This document shows, piece after piece, positions 23,236 through 32,864 of a stretch of DNA of 64,000 nucleotides (the first letter of the stretch is position 1; each line of letters opens with the position of its first letter). Under the pieces are notes generated by a model. The model saw only the letters and a list, made by a program, of their open reading frames with translations. It searched no databases and was not told the DNA's origin. Source of the stretch: Novosphingobium ovatum (lineage in GTDB: Bacteria; Pseudomonadota; Alphaproteobacteria; Sphingomonadales; Sphingomonadaceae); the NCBI RefSeq assembly GCF_009909235.1, contig NZ_JAAAPO010000001.1, positions 682,001-746,000 of the forward strand, read 5' to 3'. The translations under genes were made by a program, and so were the position numbers.

Positions 23236-24093
23236 TCATGTCGTGCTGTTGGCGGTGAAATCCAGCCACTGACGCCACAGCATCGCCTTTGCCCTTGGCC
23301 TTTGCAGCACCATCGAAGGGGCATGCGCGGCAAGGAGCGGTAAACCTTCGTTACCTTTGTCTGAACCCGTTGCGTTAACCAACCGTAAAAATGCAGAGGA
23401 TTGCGCCGGGTTGTGGCCGGTAAGCGATGGGTTGACGAGCGGCAGCAGCATCCGCCCCATCACCACCACCCGTTTGGGTGCGGCCAGCGTCAGGTGATGC
23501 AAAAGTACCCCACCCAGGCCCGCCGATTCCAGCGCAGCCCAATCGGGATGCGGGGTGTGGCGCGGCAGGGCGCTGGCCCAATAGACGCGATTCGGCTCCA
23601 CTCCGCCCGCCGCCAGCATCGCGGCCACCATCTGCCCCTGCGGTCCCGCGCCCAGACGGCCCGCCGCCGCATCCTGCGCTTCGGGATAGGGGAGGAGGAT
23701 CAGCACATCGGCCCCGGCCTCCCCGCGCGGGGGCACGCGGCCTTCGGTATGGCCATCGTCCAGACTGGGCTCGTTCAGCCACCATGGCGCGAATGTTTCC
23801 AGCGTTTGCGGCCATTGCCCCCGCTCGCCGCCGATCGCACCATCGCTGGCGGCCTGCGCCGGGTCGGGCGCGCTGGCCAGATAGGCCGCGTTGACCTCTG
23901 GCACCGGCCCGGCGCCGGGCAGGGGCTCGCCCTCGTCCGCTGTGGCCTCGATCAGCCATGGGGCGGGTTCCTCGGTATAGTCCAGATCCACCCCCGCCAG
24001 CCGCCACCAATCCAGTGCGGCGGCGATCATCGCGCCAGCAGGGGCGTTTGCGGGCTGATCAAAGGGAGAGGCAGGGGGGGCATTCATCGTCAT
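23236..24093 (-). CDS. uracil-DNA glycosylase-like protein without Fe-S cysteines
   Basis: A 285-residue protein resembling family 4/5-type uracil-DNA glycosylases in its C-terminal half: ADVLILLPYPEAQDAAAGR, LGAGPQGQMVAAMLAAGGV, RVYWASALPRHTPHPD, and the last-motif-like LLAAHAPSMVLQRPRAKAMLWRQW. Family 4 enzymes hold a 4Fe-4S cluster through four Cys, but this protein has no Cys at all, and its first 125 residues are an unrelated acidic, Pro-rich region. It could be an active divergent enzyme or a non-catalytic relative. The start is ATG at 24093, with another ATG two codons later. Confidence 0.65.
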   Translation of the reverse strand: MTMNAPPASPFDQPANAPAGAMIAAALDWWRLAGVDLDYTEEPAPWLIEATADEGEPLPGAGPVPEVNAAYLASAPDPAQAASDGAIGGERGQWPQTLETFAPWWLNEPSLDDGHTEGRVPPRGEAGADVLILLPYPEAQDAAAGRLGAGPQGQMVAAMLAAGGVEPNRVYWASALPRHTPHPDWAALESAGLGGVLLHHLTLAAPKRVVVMGRMLLPLVNPSLTGHNPAQSSAFLRLVNATGSDKGNEGLPLLAAHAPSMVLQRPRAKAMLWRQWLDFTANSTT

Positions 24094-24222
24094 CGGGTCT
24101 TGACCTGTGTTCACCCAGCAATCAAGGCGAAAGCAACAAGGGGGCTGATGTGCGTTTGATGGCAGGGCCGGCGCCCGACCCGGATGCCAGCAGCGTGCGC
24201 CAGCAGTTTTGAGGATGACGTG

Positions 24223-25872
24223 ATGACGATCGAACGCGATGTGATGCCGTATGATGTGGTGATCGTGGGCGGCGGTCCGGCCGGCCTGTCGACCGCCATC
24301 CGGCTCAAGCAATTGAACGCCGAGCTGTCGGTCTGCATTCTGGAAAAGGGCAGCGAGATCGGCGCGCATATCCTGTCGGGCGCGGTGGTCGATCCCAAGG
24401 CTCTGGACGAACTGCTGCCCGATTGGCGCAATGACGATTGCCCGATGGCGCAGACCCCGGTGACGGATAACTGGCACTGGGTGCTCAGCAAGAACGGCAA
24501 GACCTCGGTTCCCCACATCCTGATGCCTCCGTTCATGAGCAACGATGGCAATTACACCGGCAGCCTTGGCAATCTGTGCCGCTGGCTGGCGGGCAAGGCC
24601 GAGGAACTGGGCGTCGAGATCTTCCCCGGCTTCCCCGCCGCCGAAGTGCTGTATGATGACGCGGGCGCGGTGATCGGCGTGCAAACCGGCGACATGGGCG
24701 TCGACCGCGAAGGCAACCCCAAGGGCGACTATCAGCCCGGCATGCATCTGGTGGCCAAATACACCGTCTTTGCCGAGGGCGCGCGCGGCCATCTGACCAA
24801 GCGGGTGAAGGCCAAGTATGACCTGGAGCGCGATTGCGAGCCGCAGGTCTATGGTCTGGGCATCAAGGAACTGTGGGACATCGACCCGGCCAAGCATGTG
24901 CCGGGCCGCGTGCTGCACACGCAGGGCTGGCCCTTGTCCGAAAGTGATAGCTGGGGCGGCGGGTTCCTGTACCATCAGGCCAATGGTCAGGTCGCCTTGG
25001 GCTTTGTCACGGCGCTGGATTACAAAAATCCGCACGTCTATCCGTTCGAGGAATTCCAGCGCTGGAAGCAGCACCCCGACATCCGCGCCATCCTTGAGGG
25101 CGGCAAGCGGGTCGCCTATGGCGCGCGCGCGATCAACGAGGGCGGCTGGCAATCGGTGCCGCATCTGGCGTTTCCGGGCGGCGTGCTGGTGGGTTGTTCG
25201 GCCGGTTTCGTCAACGTGCCGCGCATCAAGGGCAGCCATACCGCGATGAAGAGCGGCATGCTGGCGGCGGAATCCATCGCCACCGCCATCGCCGGCGGCG
25301 CCGAACACACGCAACTGGATGATTACGAGGCGAACCTGCGCGACAGCTGGATCGCCAAGGAACTGAAGCTGGTGCAGAACGCCCAGCCTTTGGTTGCCAA
25401 GTTTGGTGGCGACATGGGCACCGTGCTGGCGGGCGCGGACATGTGGGCGCGCTATCTCAAGATCAATCCGTTTGGCGCGATGAAGCACCACACCGACGCC
25501 GAGGCCACCGGCCGCGCGGACCTGTACAAGCCCATCGCCTATCCCAAGCCCGATGGCGTCATCAGCTTTGACCGCCTGACCAGCGTCTCCTATTCCTTCA
25601 CCAACCACGAGGAAGAGCAGCCCTGCCACCTGCAACTGGCCAATCCGGCGGTGCCGGTGGAGACCAACCTGCGGCTCTATGCCGGGCCGGAGGCGCGCTA
25701 TTGCCCGGCGGGGGTGTATGAATTCGTTGATCCCGACGGCAGCGGTCCGCGCCTGCAGGTCAACGCGCAGAACTGCCTGCATTGCAAGACCTGCGACATC
25801 AAGGACCCGACCGGCAACATCACCTGGGTCGCGCCCGAGGGCGGTGGCGGCCCGAACTATCCGAACATGTAA
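24223..25872 (+). CDS. electron transfer flavoprotein-ubiquinone oxidoreductase
   Basis: Inner-membrane-associated ETF:quinone oxidoreductase, 549 aa. It passes electrons from acyl-CoA and other dehydrogenases via ETF to ubiquinone. FAD-binding GGGPAGLSTAIRLK lies at about residues 17-30; the C-terminus carries the 4Fe-4S ligands CPAGVYEF and NCLHCKTCDIKDPTGNI. The start MTIERDVMPYD at 24223 is preferred over an upstream ATG at 24184 because it puts the dinucleotide fold at the usual distance from the start. No ETF subunit genes are in the window. Confidence 0.95.
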   Translation: MTIERDVMPYDVVIVGGGPAGLSTAIRLKQLNAELSVCILEKGSEIGAHILSGAVVDPKALDELLPDWRNDDCPMAQTPVTDNWHWVLSKNGKTSVPHILMPPFMSNDGNYTGSLGNLCRWLAGKAEELGVEIFPGFPAAEVLYDDAGAVIGVQTGDMGVDREGNPKGDYQPGMHLVAKYTVFAEGARGHLTKRVKAKYDLERDCEPQVYGLGIKELWDIDPAKHVPGRVLHTQGWPLSESDSWGGGFLYHQANGQVALGFVTALDYKNPHVYPFEEFQRWKQHPDIRAILEGGKRVAYGARAINEGGWQSVPHLAFPGGVLVGCSAGFVNVPRIKGSHTAMKSGMLAAESIATAIAGGAEHTQLDDYEANLRDSWIAKELKLVQNAQPLVAKFGGDMGTVLAGADMWARYLKINPFGAMKHHTDAEATGRADLYKPIAYPKPDGVISFDRLTSVSYSFTNHEEEQPCHLQLANPAVPVETNLRLYAGPEARYCPAGVYEFVDPDGSGPRLQVNAQNCLHCKTCDIKDPTGNITWVAPEGGGGPNYPNM

Positions 25873-25934
25873 TCATCGGCATGAGGCGCGGGGGGACTTG
25901 CCCAAACGGGCGCCCCGCGCCAAAGCCTGATGCC

Positions 25935-26789
25935 ATGACTGTTCCTGTGTTGAGCGCGCCCCTTTCCGGCCTGGTGTCCGGCACCGCCTATGCCAAGATC
26001 AATCTGGCGCTGCATCTGCGGCGGCGGCGCGATGATGGCTATCACGAGCTGGAGACGCTGTTCGCCTTTGTCGATGCGGGCGATGCGATCACCATCGCGC
26101 CCGCTGATGCGTTCGAACTGATCGAAACGGGTGAATTTGCCGCCGCGATGGGGCCGGTGGCCGACAATCTGGTGACGCGGGCGGCCGTGGCGGCCTGTGG
26201 GACAGCCGATGGCGCCCTGCCGCCCTTGCGCATCCATGTCGACAAACGCCTGCCGGTGGCGGCGGGGCTGGGCGGAGGCTCGGCTGATGCGGGGGCGGTG
26301 TTGCGCCTGCTGGGCGTGGGGGCCGACCGCGCGCAGGCCATCGGCGAGGCGTTGGGCGCGGATGTGCCCGCCTGTGTCGTCAGCCAGCCGATGGTCGGGC
26401 GCGGCACCGGCACCCATCTGGAACCTTTGGCCGATCACGACCTGCTGGGCGCGGGCTGTCTGCTGGTCAATCCGCGCGTGCCGCTCTCCACCGGCCCGGT
26501 GTTCAAGGCGTGGGACCAGATCGACCACGGCCCTCTGCCACAGGGCAGCGCGCGCGACATTCTGCTCAATGGCCGCAACGATATGGAGCCGCCCGCGATC
26601 CAGCTGTGCCCGGCGATTGCCGATGTGCTGGCCGCTTTGCGCGCGACCGCGCCGGTTTGCGCCCGCATGTCGGGCAGCGGCGCGACCTGTTTTGCCATTT
26701 ACGACACGCCGGACGCCATGGCGCAGGCGGCCGCGCAGATTGCGGCCGCCCATCCCGGCTGGTGGCAGATGGCAGGAAGGCTGCGGTGA
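25935..26789 (+). CDS. ispE: 4-diphosphocytidyl-2-C-methyl-D-erythritol kinase
   Basis: IspE, the GHMP-type kinase of the non-mevalonate isoprenoid pathway, 284 aa. It has AKINLALHLRRRRDDGYHEL near residue 20, the ATP-binding loop PVAAGLGGGSADAG at about 105-118 and the C-terminal MSGSGATCFAIY. The next gene begins inside its stop codon (TGATG), so they are translationally coupled. Confidence 0.95.
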   Translation: MTVPVLSAPLSGLVSGTAYAKINLALHLRRRRDDGYHELETLFAFVDAGDAITIAPADAFELIETGEFAAAMGPVADNLVTRAAVAACGTADGALPPLRIHVDKRLPVAAGLGGGSADAGAVLRLLGVGADRAQAIGEALGADVPACVVSQPMVGRGTGTHLEPLADHDLLGAGCLLVNPRVPLSTGPVFKAWDQIDHGPLPQGSARDILLNGRNDMEPPAIQLCPAIADVLAALRATAPVCARMSGSGATCFAIYDTPDAMAQAAAQIAAAHPGWWQMAGRLR

Positions 26790-27544
26790 TGGCCTATACC
26801 GACGAGGCCGCCCGCTTGATCGGCACGCCCCGCTTTGGCGGCATTCTGGTGGTGTCCGACCATGCCAGCGCGCGTGTGCCTGATGACATTGATCTGGGGA
26901 TCGATCCGGCCTTACTGGGCCTGCATATCGCGGTGGACATTGGCGTGGCGGGCGTGGCCGACATCATGTGCCAACGCCCCGGCATCGCGGGGTGGATGGG
27001 GAATGTCAGCCGGTTGGTGTGCGACTATAACCGCGATGCGCATCTGCACGCGGCGATCTTTCCCCAGATCAGCGATGGCCACGCGATCCCCGGCAACGCC
27101 ATGGACGAGGCCGGGCACGCGGCAAGGCTGGCGCGGTTTTACGATCCTTATCACGCCGGGCTGGAGCAGTTGCTGATGGACGCGCCGCCCGCGCTGATCC
27201 TGTCACTGCATTCGTTTACCCCGCAACTGGCGACCCATCCCGATCAGGCGCGCCCGTGGCATGTGGGGGTGCTGTATAACGCGGACGAGCGCGCGGCGCG
27301 TATCGCGATTCCCCTGTTGCAGGCCGAGGTTGGGCCGCATGGTCCGCTGGTGGTGGGCGATCAACAGCCCTATTCCGGCAAAGTGTTGAACGCCACCATG
27401 AACCGCCATGCCGAGGCTGATGGCCGCCCCTATCTGGGGATCGAGATCCGGCAGGACCTGATCACCACGCCTGCCGGGCAGGCCGAATGGGCCGAGCGGC
27501 TGGCGCGGATATGCAATCAGGTGGCGATTACTCTGGGCGAATGA
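26789..27544 (+). CDS. N-formylglutamate amidohydrolase family protein
   Basis: A 251-residue metal-dependent amidohydrolase of the FGase family. The pattern VVSDHASARVPDD lies near residue 20, NVSRLVCDYNRD at about 70 and ILSLHSFTP at about 136-144. It is translationally coupled to ispE. FGase hydrolyses N-formyl-L-glutamate in histidine breakdown, but no hut genes are near, so the true substrate is open. A second, longer member of this family is at 54442. Confidence 0.82.
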   Translation: MAYTDEAARLIGTPRFGGILVVSDHASARVPDDIDLGIDPALLGLHIAVDIGVAGVADIMCQRPGIAGWMGNVSRLVCDYNRDAHLHAAIFPQISDGHAIPGNAMDEAGHAARLARFYDPYHAGLEQLLMDAPPALILSLHSFTPQLATHPDQARPWHVGVLYNADERAARIAIPLLQAEVGPHGPLVVGDQQPYSGKVLNATMNRHAEADGRPYLGIEIRQDLITTPAGQAEWAERLARICNQVAITLGE

Positions 27545-27585
27545 TGCTCACCCGATGTTAAGGCGCGCGAGGCATTAACCATGCG

Positions 27586-29094
27586 ATGTCCGCCGACACC
27601 GCCTTGATCCCCGCCTTTGACCGGGCCGCCGAGCGCCGTTGGGCGGCATGGCTGGCGCTGTGGCTGCTGGGCTTTGGCCTGCTGACGCGCGGGGCGGGCT
27701 TTGGCGATCTGGCCTATTTCAATGACGAGACGTTCTATTGGGTGGCGGCGCTGCGCCTGCATGATGGCGCCCATCATGCTTGGGCATTGCCCTATGTTGA
27801 TGTCTGGGACCGCAAGGGGCCGGGCCTGTTCCTGACCTATTGGCTGATGAGCGGCGTGTCGCGATCGGTGCTGGCGTTCCAGATCGGCGGTTGGCTGGCG
27901 GCCAGCGCGACGGCGTGGCTGATGGGGCTGACGGCGCGGCGCATGGTCGGGACGGCGGGGGCTGTTGGCGCGGCAACGCTCTATCTGGCCTGCCTGCCGA
28001 TGTTCGGCGGCGGCGGCGGGCAAAGCCCGGTGTTCTATAACCTGCCGGTGATGGCGGCGGTGTGGCTGATCTGGCGGCGCGACGCGGATCTGCTGGCGGG
28101 GCGCTGCCCGCGCGGGGTGATCGCGGCGATGGGGCTGGCTGGTTTCGCCCTGACATTCAAACAGACCGTTGCGCCAGAGGCCGCCTTTCTGGGGATATGG
28201 GTGCTGGGCCGCATGGCGGCGGGCGGGGTGGCGTGGCCACTGCTGGCGCGCCGTGCGGTATTGCTGGCGGCGGCGGGCTGTGCGCCCTTTGCGCTGTTTG
28301 GGCTGGCCTATGTGGCGGCGGGGCATTTTGATTTGTTCTGGCACGCGATGGTCACCAGCAACCTGACCAAGACATACAACCCCGCGCACGACCATTGGAC
28401 CCGCATTCAGGCGCTGGCGATCAGTGGCGCACCTGCCTTTGCGCTGGCGGTGGTGGGGGCAGGGCTGGCGCTGTGGCGCGCGCCGCGGGCGCAGGCGTGG
28501 TTTGCCGTGGGCTGGCTGATGGCGGGGCTGGTGGGCTTTGTGATCGTGCCCAATTTCTATCACCATTATGTCCTGCCGCTGTTGCTGCCGGTGGCGCTGG
28601 CGGCGGGCTATGCCATGCGGGGGCGGCCATATGGCATGGTGGCGGGTGGCGTTGCGGTGTGGATCATGGTGGTGGCCAGTCCGGCGCTGGACCGCGACCG
28701 GGTAGAGGCTTCACGCAACGTACTGAACGGTCTGGCGGCGCGGATTGCCGCGCGTGATCCCGCACCGCGCCTGCTGGTGTATGAAGGGCCGATGGCGCTT
28801 TATGGCCTTGTGGGGGCGCCGCCGCCCAGCCCGCTGCTGGACAATTTCCACCTGTATTTCCCGCCCGAAAACAACACGAGTCCGTGGGATACGGGCGCCG
28901 AAATGGCGCGTATTCTGGCGTGGCGCCCCAGTGTGGTGGTGACCTATCACGACTGGCCGGCGGCGGAGGAAAATCCGCGCACGGCGTCTCAGGTCCGCGC
29001 CTATGTCGGCGCCTGCCGCCATTGGGGCACCTACCACTATGCCGAGGCGGTGCAGAGCTTTGCCATTGACGTGTGGGGCGATTGCCCGCGCTGA
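27586..29094 (+). CDS. membrane glycosyltransferase, ArnT/PMT-like
   Basis: A 502-residue polytopic membrane protein with about ten hydrophobic segments. The first periplasmic loop carries FNDETFYWVAALRLHDG (about residues 45-61) and VWDRKGPGLF (about 74-83), matching the acidic motif and following loop of GT-C/PMT-type glycosyltransferases that use polyprenyl-phosphate sugars. A short periplasmic C-terminal domain follows. The acceptor is unknown. Confidence 0.75.
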   Translation: MSADTALIPAFDRAAERRWAAWLALWLLGFGLLTRGAGFGDLAYFNDETFYWVAALRLHDGAHHAWALPYVDVWDRKGPGLFLTYWLMSGVSRSVLAFQIGGWLAASATAWLMGLTARRMVGTAGAVGAATLYLACLPMFGGGGGQSPVFYNLPVMAAVWLIWRRDADLLAGRCPRGVIAAMGLAGFALTFKQTVAPEAAFLGIWVLGRMAAGGVAWPLLARRAVLLAAAGCAPFALFGLAYVAAGHFDLFWHAMVTSNLTKTYNPAHDHWTRIQALAISGAPAFALAVVGAGLALWRAPRAQAWFAVGWLMAGLVGFVIVPNFYHHYVLPLLLPVALAAGYAMRGRPYGMVAGGVAVWIMVVASPALDRDRVEASRNVLNGLAARIAARDPAPRLLVYEGPMALYGLVGAPPPSPLLDNFHLYFPPENNTSPWDTGAEMARILAWRPSVVVTYHDWPAAEENPRTASQVRAYVGACRHWGTYHYAEAVQSFAIDVWGDCPR

Positions 29095-29098
29095 ACGC

Positions 29099-29593
29099 TT
29101 ACGCCGCGATGGCCGCCGGGGCAGAACCCATCGCGCGCCCGTGGTGCGCGTCCAGATAGGCCCGCATCAGTGCCGCCATTTCCTCCAGCTTGATCGGCCA
29201 GCCACCGGGCAGCGCGCCATGGGTCTGGCGGCTCTTGCCCTCGCCGGTCGGGCGCACCAGCGCATAGGCGATAAAGCCGCCGCCGCTGGGCGGTTGCCAG
29301 ACATAGATGCGGTCAATCTCGGCCCAGCGGGCGCTGATCACCGTGTTGGTCAGCCCGCCGCTGATGGTAAAGCCGTCCTGATCCAGCACCAGCCTTTGCG
29401 GCCGCGCCAACAGCGTGGTGAACACCGCGGTTGCCGTGCCAAACATCAGCACACATGCCCATGCCAGCATCCGGTCGGACGGGTGCAGGCTGGGCTCGTT
29501 CAGCAGATGGACGCCCAAAGCGACAAACAGCGTGCAGCCCAGCGCATAGACCAGATATTTGAGATAGGCTCCGAGGATGACGCGGCGGGGCAT
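29099..29593 (-). CDS. small two-TM protein with PH-like domain
   Basis: A 164-residue membrane protein with two hydrophobic segments (about 10-30 and 42-63), followed by a beta-rich cytoplasmic domain of bacterial PH/STM3941 type with RLVLDQDGFTISGG. It converges on the glycosyltransferase with 4 nt between stops. No function is known. Confidence 0.6.
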   Translation of the reverse strand: MPRRVILGAYLKYLVYALGCTLFVALGVHLLNEPSLHPSDRMLAWACVLMFGTATAVFTTLLARPQRLVLDQDGFTISGGLTNTVISARWAEIDRIYVWQPPSGGGFIAYALVRPTGEGKSRQTHGALPGGWPIKLEEMAALMRAYLDAHHGRAMGSAPAAIAA

Positions 29594-29842
29594 GGGGGCG
29601 GGCTTTCAGGATGGGGAAACCATATTCCGCCGTAATACTACGGGGCCATGGCCAAGGGGACAAGCGGGCTTTAGGCAAAATTCCATAGATGTCCTGAGGC
29701 GGGACAGGCGGGCGCAGGCGGCCTCCCATGCGGGTGGCATGGTGGCGCGAACGGGGGTATGAGGCCGCATTCCTTTGCGCCATTTCAGAAAGTGTCCCGC
29801 GTGCTGCACCGCCTTGCCGAATATGCCTCGCCCGGGGTGGGC

Positions 29843-30238
29843 ATGAAATCCGCGCTGATTGGGCTGTGGACCAGCTTTGCCGCGATGACGGGGTGTTCGT
29901 GGCACCCCGATGGCAGCCGTGCGCAGGTGCAGGATCAGGCGGTCGCCGTTGCGCCTTTGGGTACTCAGGTGGATTGCGCGGTGGGCGAGGCAGGCTGGGC
30001 GCCGGCCTGTCATATGGAGCGCGCAGGCGGCGTGATCGCGCTGACCCATGCCGATGGGGCGGTGGTGGTGTTGCGTCAAAGCGGCGGCCATTGGGCGGCG
30101 GACGGGGCCGACGATGGCGCGTGGTCCGATGGTATCGGGGCTGATGGCAGGGGTGTGGTGGAACTGGCCGTGGGCGGCAACCGCTATCGTTTGCCGGTGG
30201 CGGAAATGGCGGCGGGGGGCGGCCTTGCCCTGCGTTGA
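29843..30238 (+). CDS. putative lipoprotein, unknown function
   Basis: A 131-residue product starting MKSALIGLWTSFAAMTGC, where AMTGC is an acceptable lipobox. The mature part is beta-rich with two Cys (VDCAVGEAGWAPACHM) and no recognised domain. An upstream ATG at 29759 would add 28 residues without a signal. It ends 4 nt before the NAD(P)HX repair gene. The roughly 250 bases upstream (29594-29842) lie between divergent genes and presumably hold both promoters. Confidence 0.6.
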   Translation: MKSALIGLWTSFAAMTGCSWHPDGSRAQVQDQAVAVAPLGTQVDCAVGEAGWAPACHMERAGGVIALTHADGAVVVLRQSGGHWAADGADDGAWSDGIGADGRGVVELAVGGNRYRLPVAEMAAGGGLALR

Positions 30239-30242
30239 ACAG

Positions 30243-31625
30243 ATGCGCTGCGGTGATCAGATCCTGACCGTGGCGCAGATGCGCGCGGCCGAACAGCGGT
30301 TGATTGACGGCGGCACCTCGGTCGAGGCCTTGATGGACACGGCCGGGCGCGGCGCGGCGGAGTATGTCTGGCGCGTGGCGGGGCCTTTGCGCCGGGTGAC
30401 GGTGCTGACCGGGCCGGGCAATAATGGCGGCGATGGCTGGGTGCTGGCGCAAGCCTTGCACGCGCGCGGGGCGCAAGTGGCGGTGGTGGTCGCCGCTGAT
30501 CCGCGCAGCGCGGCGGCCATGGCGGCGCGGGCGGCCTATGGCGGGGCGGTGGGGGATGGCGCGGCGGCGGGCGATGTGCTGGTCGATTGCCTGTATGGCA
30601 CGGGGCTGACGCGGGGATTGTCGGACGCGGATCTGGGGCTGTTGCGGGGGCTGGCGGCGCGCCACCCCACGCGCATAGCCATTGATCTGCCCAGCGGGGT
30701 GGATGCCGATACCGGCGTGCCTTTGAACGAAGGCTTGCCCGATTACGCGCTGACCATCGCGCTGGGGGCTTGGAAACCGGCGCATGTGCTGATGCCGGCG
30801 GCGGCGCGGATGGGGCATTTGCGGCGGGTGGACATCGGCTGTGGCGCGGTAGAGGGCGCGGGGCAGATGCTGGCGCGGCCCCGGTTTCAGGCGCCTGCGG
30901 CGGACGCGCATAAATACACGCGCGGGCTGGTGGCGGTGATGGCGGGGGCAATGCCCGGCGCGGCGGTCTTGGCGGCCAGTGCGGCGCAGGGCGCGGGCGC
31001 CGGCTATGTCAAGGTTTTGGGCGCGGTGGCGGGTGTGACCGTGCCCGCTGATGTGGTGGTGGCGCCCGTGGATGTGACAGACGCCCGGATCGGCGCGTTG
31101 CTGGTCGGGCCGGGGCTGGGGCGTGACGCCTCTGGGCATTTCACGCTGGTAGAGGCCTTTGGCAGTGGGCGGCCCTTGGTGGTGGATGCCGATGCGCTGC
31201 ATCTGTTGACACGGCGGATGATGCCGGTGACCGTGCCCGCGATCGCCACCCCGCATGGGGGCGAACTGGCGGCGATGGAGCGGACGCTGGGTCTGAGCCC
31301 TGACGCCAGCAAGATTGACCGCGCCCGCAATCTGGCGCGGGCCAGCGGCATGGTGATCGTGGCCAAGGGCGCCGACACAGTGATCGCCGCGCCCGATGGG
31401 CGCTGGGCGGCGGGACCGCGCGCGTCCAGTTGGCTCAGCGTTGCGGGCACAGGGGATGTGTTGGCGGGCGTGATTGCCGCGCGGTTGGCAGCGGGCGTTG
31501 ATGCGTTTGACGCGGCCTGTCAGGGCGTGTGGCTGCATGGCGCGGCGGCCGCGGAGACGGACGCGCCTTTTTCCGCGCTGGGGCTGGCGCAAAGCGTGGC
31601 CAGCGCCTATCGCGCCTGCCTCTGA
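30243..31625 (+). CDS. nnr: bifunctional NAD(P)HX epimerase/dehydratase
   Basis: Repairs hydrated NAD(P)H, 460 aa. The N-terminal epimerase (YjeF_N) has LTGPGNNGGDGWVLAQAL at about residues 57-74 and DLPSGVDADTG; the C-terminal ADP-dependent dehydratase has ATPHGGELAAMERTLGL and the signature VAGTGDVLAGVIAA. The two fused domains and the length agree with the bacterial Nnr protein. Confidence 0.92.
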   Translation: MRCGDQILTVAQMRAAEQRLIDGGTSVEALMDTAGRGAAEYVWRVAGPLRRVTVLTGPGNNGGDGWVLAQALHARGAQVAVVVAADPRSAAAMAARAAYGGAVGDGAAAGDVLVDCLYGTGLTRGLSDADLGLLRGLAARHPTRIAIDLPSGVDADTGVPLNEGLPDYALTIALGAWKPAHVLMPAAARMGHLRRVDIGCGAVEGAGQMLARPRFQAPAADAHKYTRGLVAVMAGAMPGAAVLAASAAQGAGAGYVKVLGAVAGVTVPADVVVAPVDVTDARIGALLVGPGLGRDASGHFTLVEAFGSGRPLVVDADALHLLTRRMMPVTVPAIATPHGGELAAMERTLGLSPDASKIDRARNLARASGMVIVAKGADTVIAAPDGRWAAGPRASSWLSVAGTGDVLAGVIAARLAAGVDAFDAACQGVWLHGAAAAETDAPFSALGLAQSVASAYRACL

Positions 31626-31653
31626 TCCCCGTTTACGTGAAAGTGTGCCCATC

Positions 31654-32853
31654 GTGACCCAGACCCAAATCCTGCGCCTTGCCGCCAAGGGCGATGGCAT
31701 GGCCGCCGATGGCCGCTATATCGCCGGGGCCGCGCCGGGGGACATGGTGGACGCCGATGGCGCGATCACGCCGGGGCCAAATCATGCCGCGCCCGCCTGC
31801 GCCCATTTCGGCGCTTGCGGCGGGTGTCAGTTGCAACATGTGGGTGATGACGCCTTGGCCGATTTCGTCCGCGACCGGGTGGCCCATGCCGCCAGCGGGC
31901 AGGGGCTGACGCCGGGCGTGGTGACGGCTGCGCATCTTTCGCCCGCGCAATCGCGGCGGCGCGCTTCGTTGCGGGCGGCGCGGGTGGGGGGCGCGGTGGC
32001 GCTGGGCTTTTCCGAAGGCGGATCGCACAAGATCATCGACCTGAAGGAATGCCCGGTGCTGGTGCCCGAACTGGCCGCCCTGCTGGGACCTTTGCGGCGG
32101 CTGTTGGCGCGGCGCGATGGGCGGCTCTCGGTCGAGATCGACATGACGCTGGCCGAGCAGGGCGTTGACGTGGCGATCAAGGGCCTGACGGTCGAAGGGC
32201 TGCAACAGACCGAGGCGGTCATGGATTTCGCCAAGGCGCAGGGGTTGGCCCGCCTGTCGCTGGATCAGGGCTATGGCCCGGAAAGCATGTGGGAACCCGA
32301 TGGCGTGTCGGTGAGCCTGTCGGGCGTGTCGGTGCCGCTGCCGCCGGGCGCGTTTTTGCAGGCGACGCTGGATGGTGAGCAGGCGCTGGTGGGCGCGGCG
32401 GTCGAATGGCTGGCTGGCGTCAAGCTGGTGGCAGATTTGTTCTCGGGCCTTGGCACCTTTGCCTTTGCGTTGGCGCAGGGCGGGGCCAAGGTGCTGGCCG
32501 CAGAGGCCGACCGCGCCGCCCATCTGGCGTGCAAGGCAGCGGCAGGGCGGGCGCAATTGCCGGTGCATGGGCTGCACCGCGACCTGTTCCGCAACCCGCT
32601 GCTGGCCGAAGAACTGAACCGCTTTGGCGCGGTGGTGCTGGACCCGCCGCGCGCCGGTGCGCGTGAACAGGTGGGGCGTATCGCCACCAGCACCGTGGGG
32701 CGCGTCGTCTATATCAGCTGCAATCCGGCCAGTTGGGCACGCGATGCGGCCACGCTGGTGGCGGCTGGCTATCGTCTGGCCGAATTGCGCCCGGTGGGCC
32801 AGTTCCGCTGGTCCACCCATGTCGAACTGGCCAGCCTTTTTATCCGCGACTGA
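31654..32853 (+). CDS. RNA uridine-C5 methyltransferase (TrmA/RlmD family)
   Basis: SAM-dependent RNA m5U methyltransferase, 399 aa, with a GTG start at 31654. An N-terminal TRAM-like remnant is followed by the Fe-S cluster cysteines CAHFGACGGCQ at about residues 49-59. The methyltransferase domain has DLFSGLGTF, the motif VVLDPPRAGA and the catalytic Cys in YISCNPASWARDA. It could modify 23S rRNA U747 or U1939, or tRNA; which one is not clear. It converges on btaB. Confidence 0.88.
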   Translation: MTQTQILRLAAKGDGMAADGRYIAGAAPGDMVDADGAITPGPNHAAPACAHFGACGGCQLQHVGDDALADFVRDRVAHAASGQGLTPGVVTAAHLSPAQSRRRASLRAARVGGAVALGFSEGGSHKIIDLKECPVLVPELAALLGPLRRLLARRDGRLSVEIDMTLAEQGVDVAIKGLTVEGLQQTEAVMDFAKAQGLARLSLDQGYGPESMWEPDGVSVSLSGVSVPLPPGAFLQATLDGEQALVGAAVEWLAGVKLVADLFSGLGTFAFALAQGGAKVLAAEADRAAHLACKAAAGRAQLPVHGLHRDLFRNPLLAEELNRFGAVVLDPPRAGAREQVGRIATSTVGRVVYISCNPASWARDAATLVAAGYRLAELRPVGQFRWSTHVELASLFIRD

Positions 32854-32864
32854 ACCGCGACTGA

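Noticed and set aside
27558..27578. CtrA box between the amidohydrolase and glycosyltransferase genes
   Set aside because: The two TTAA elements are 13 nt apart rather than 7.
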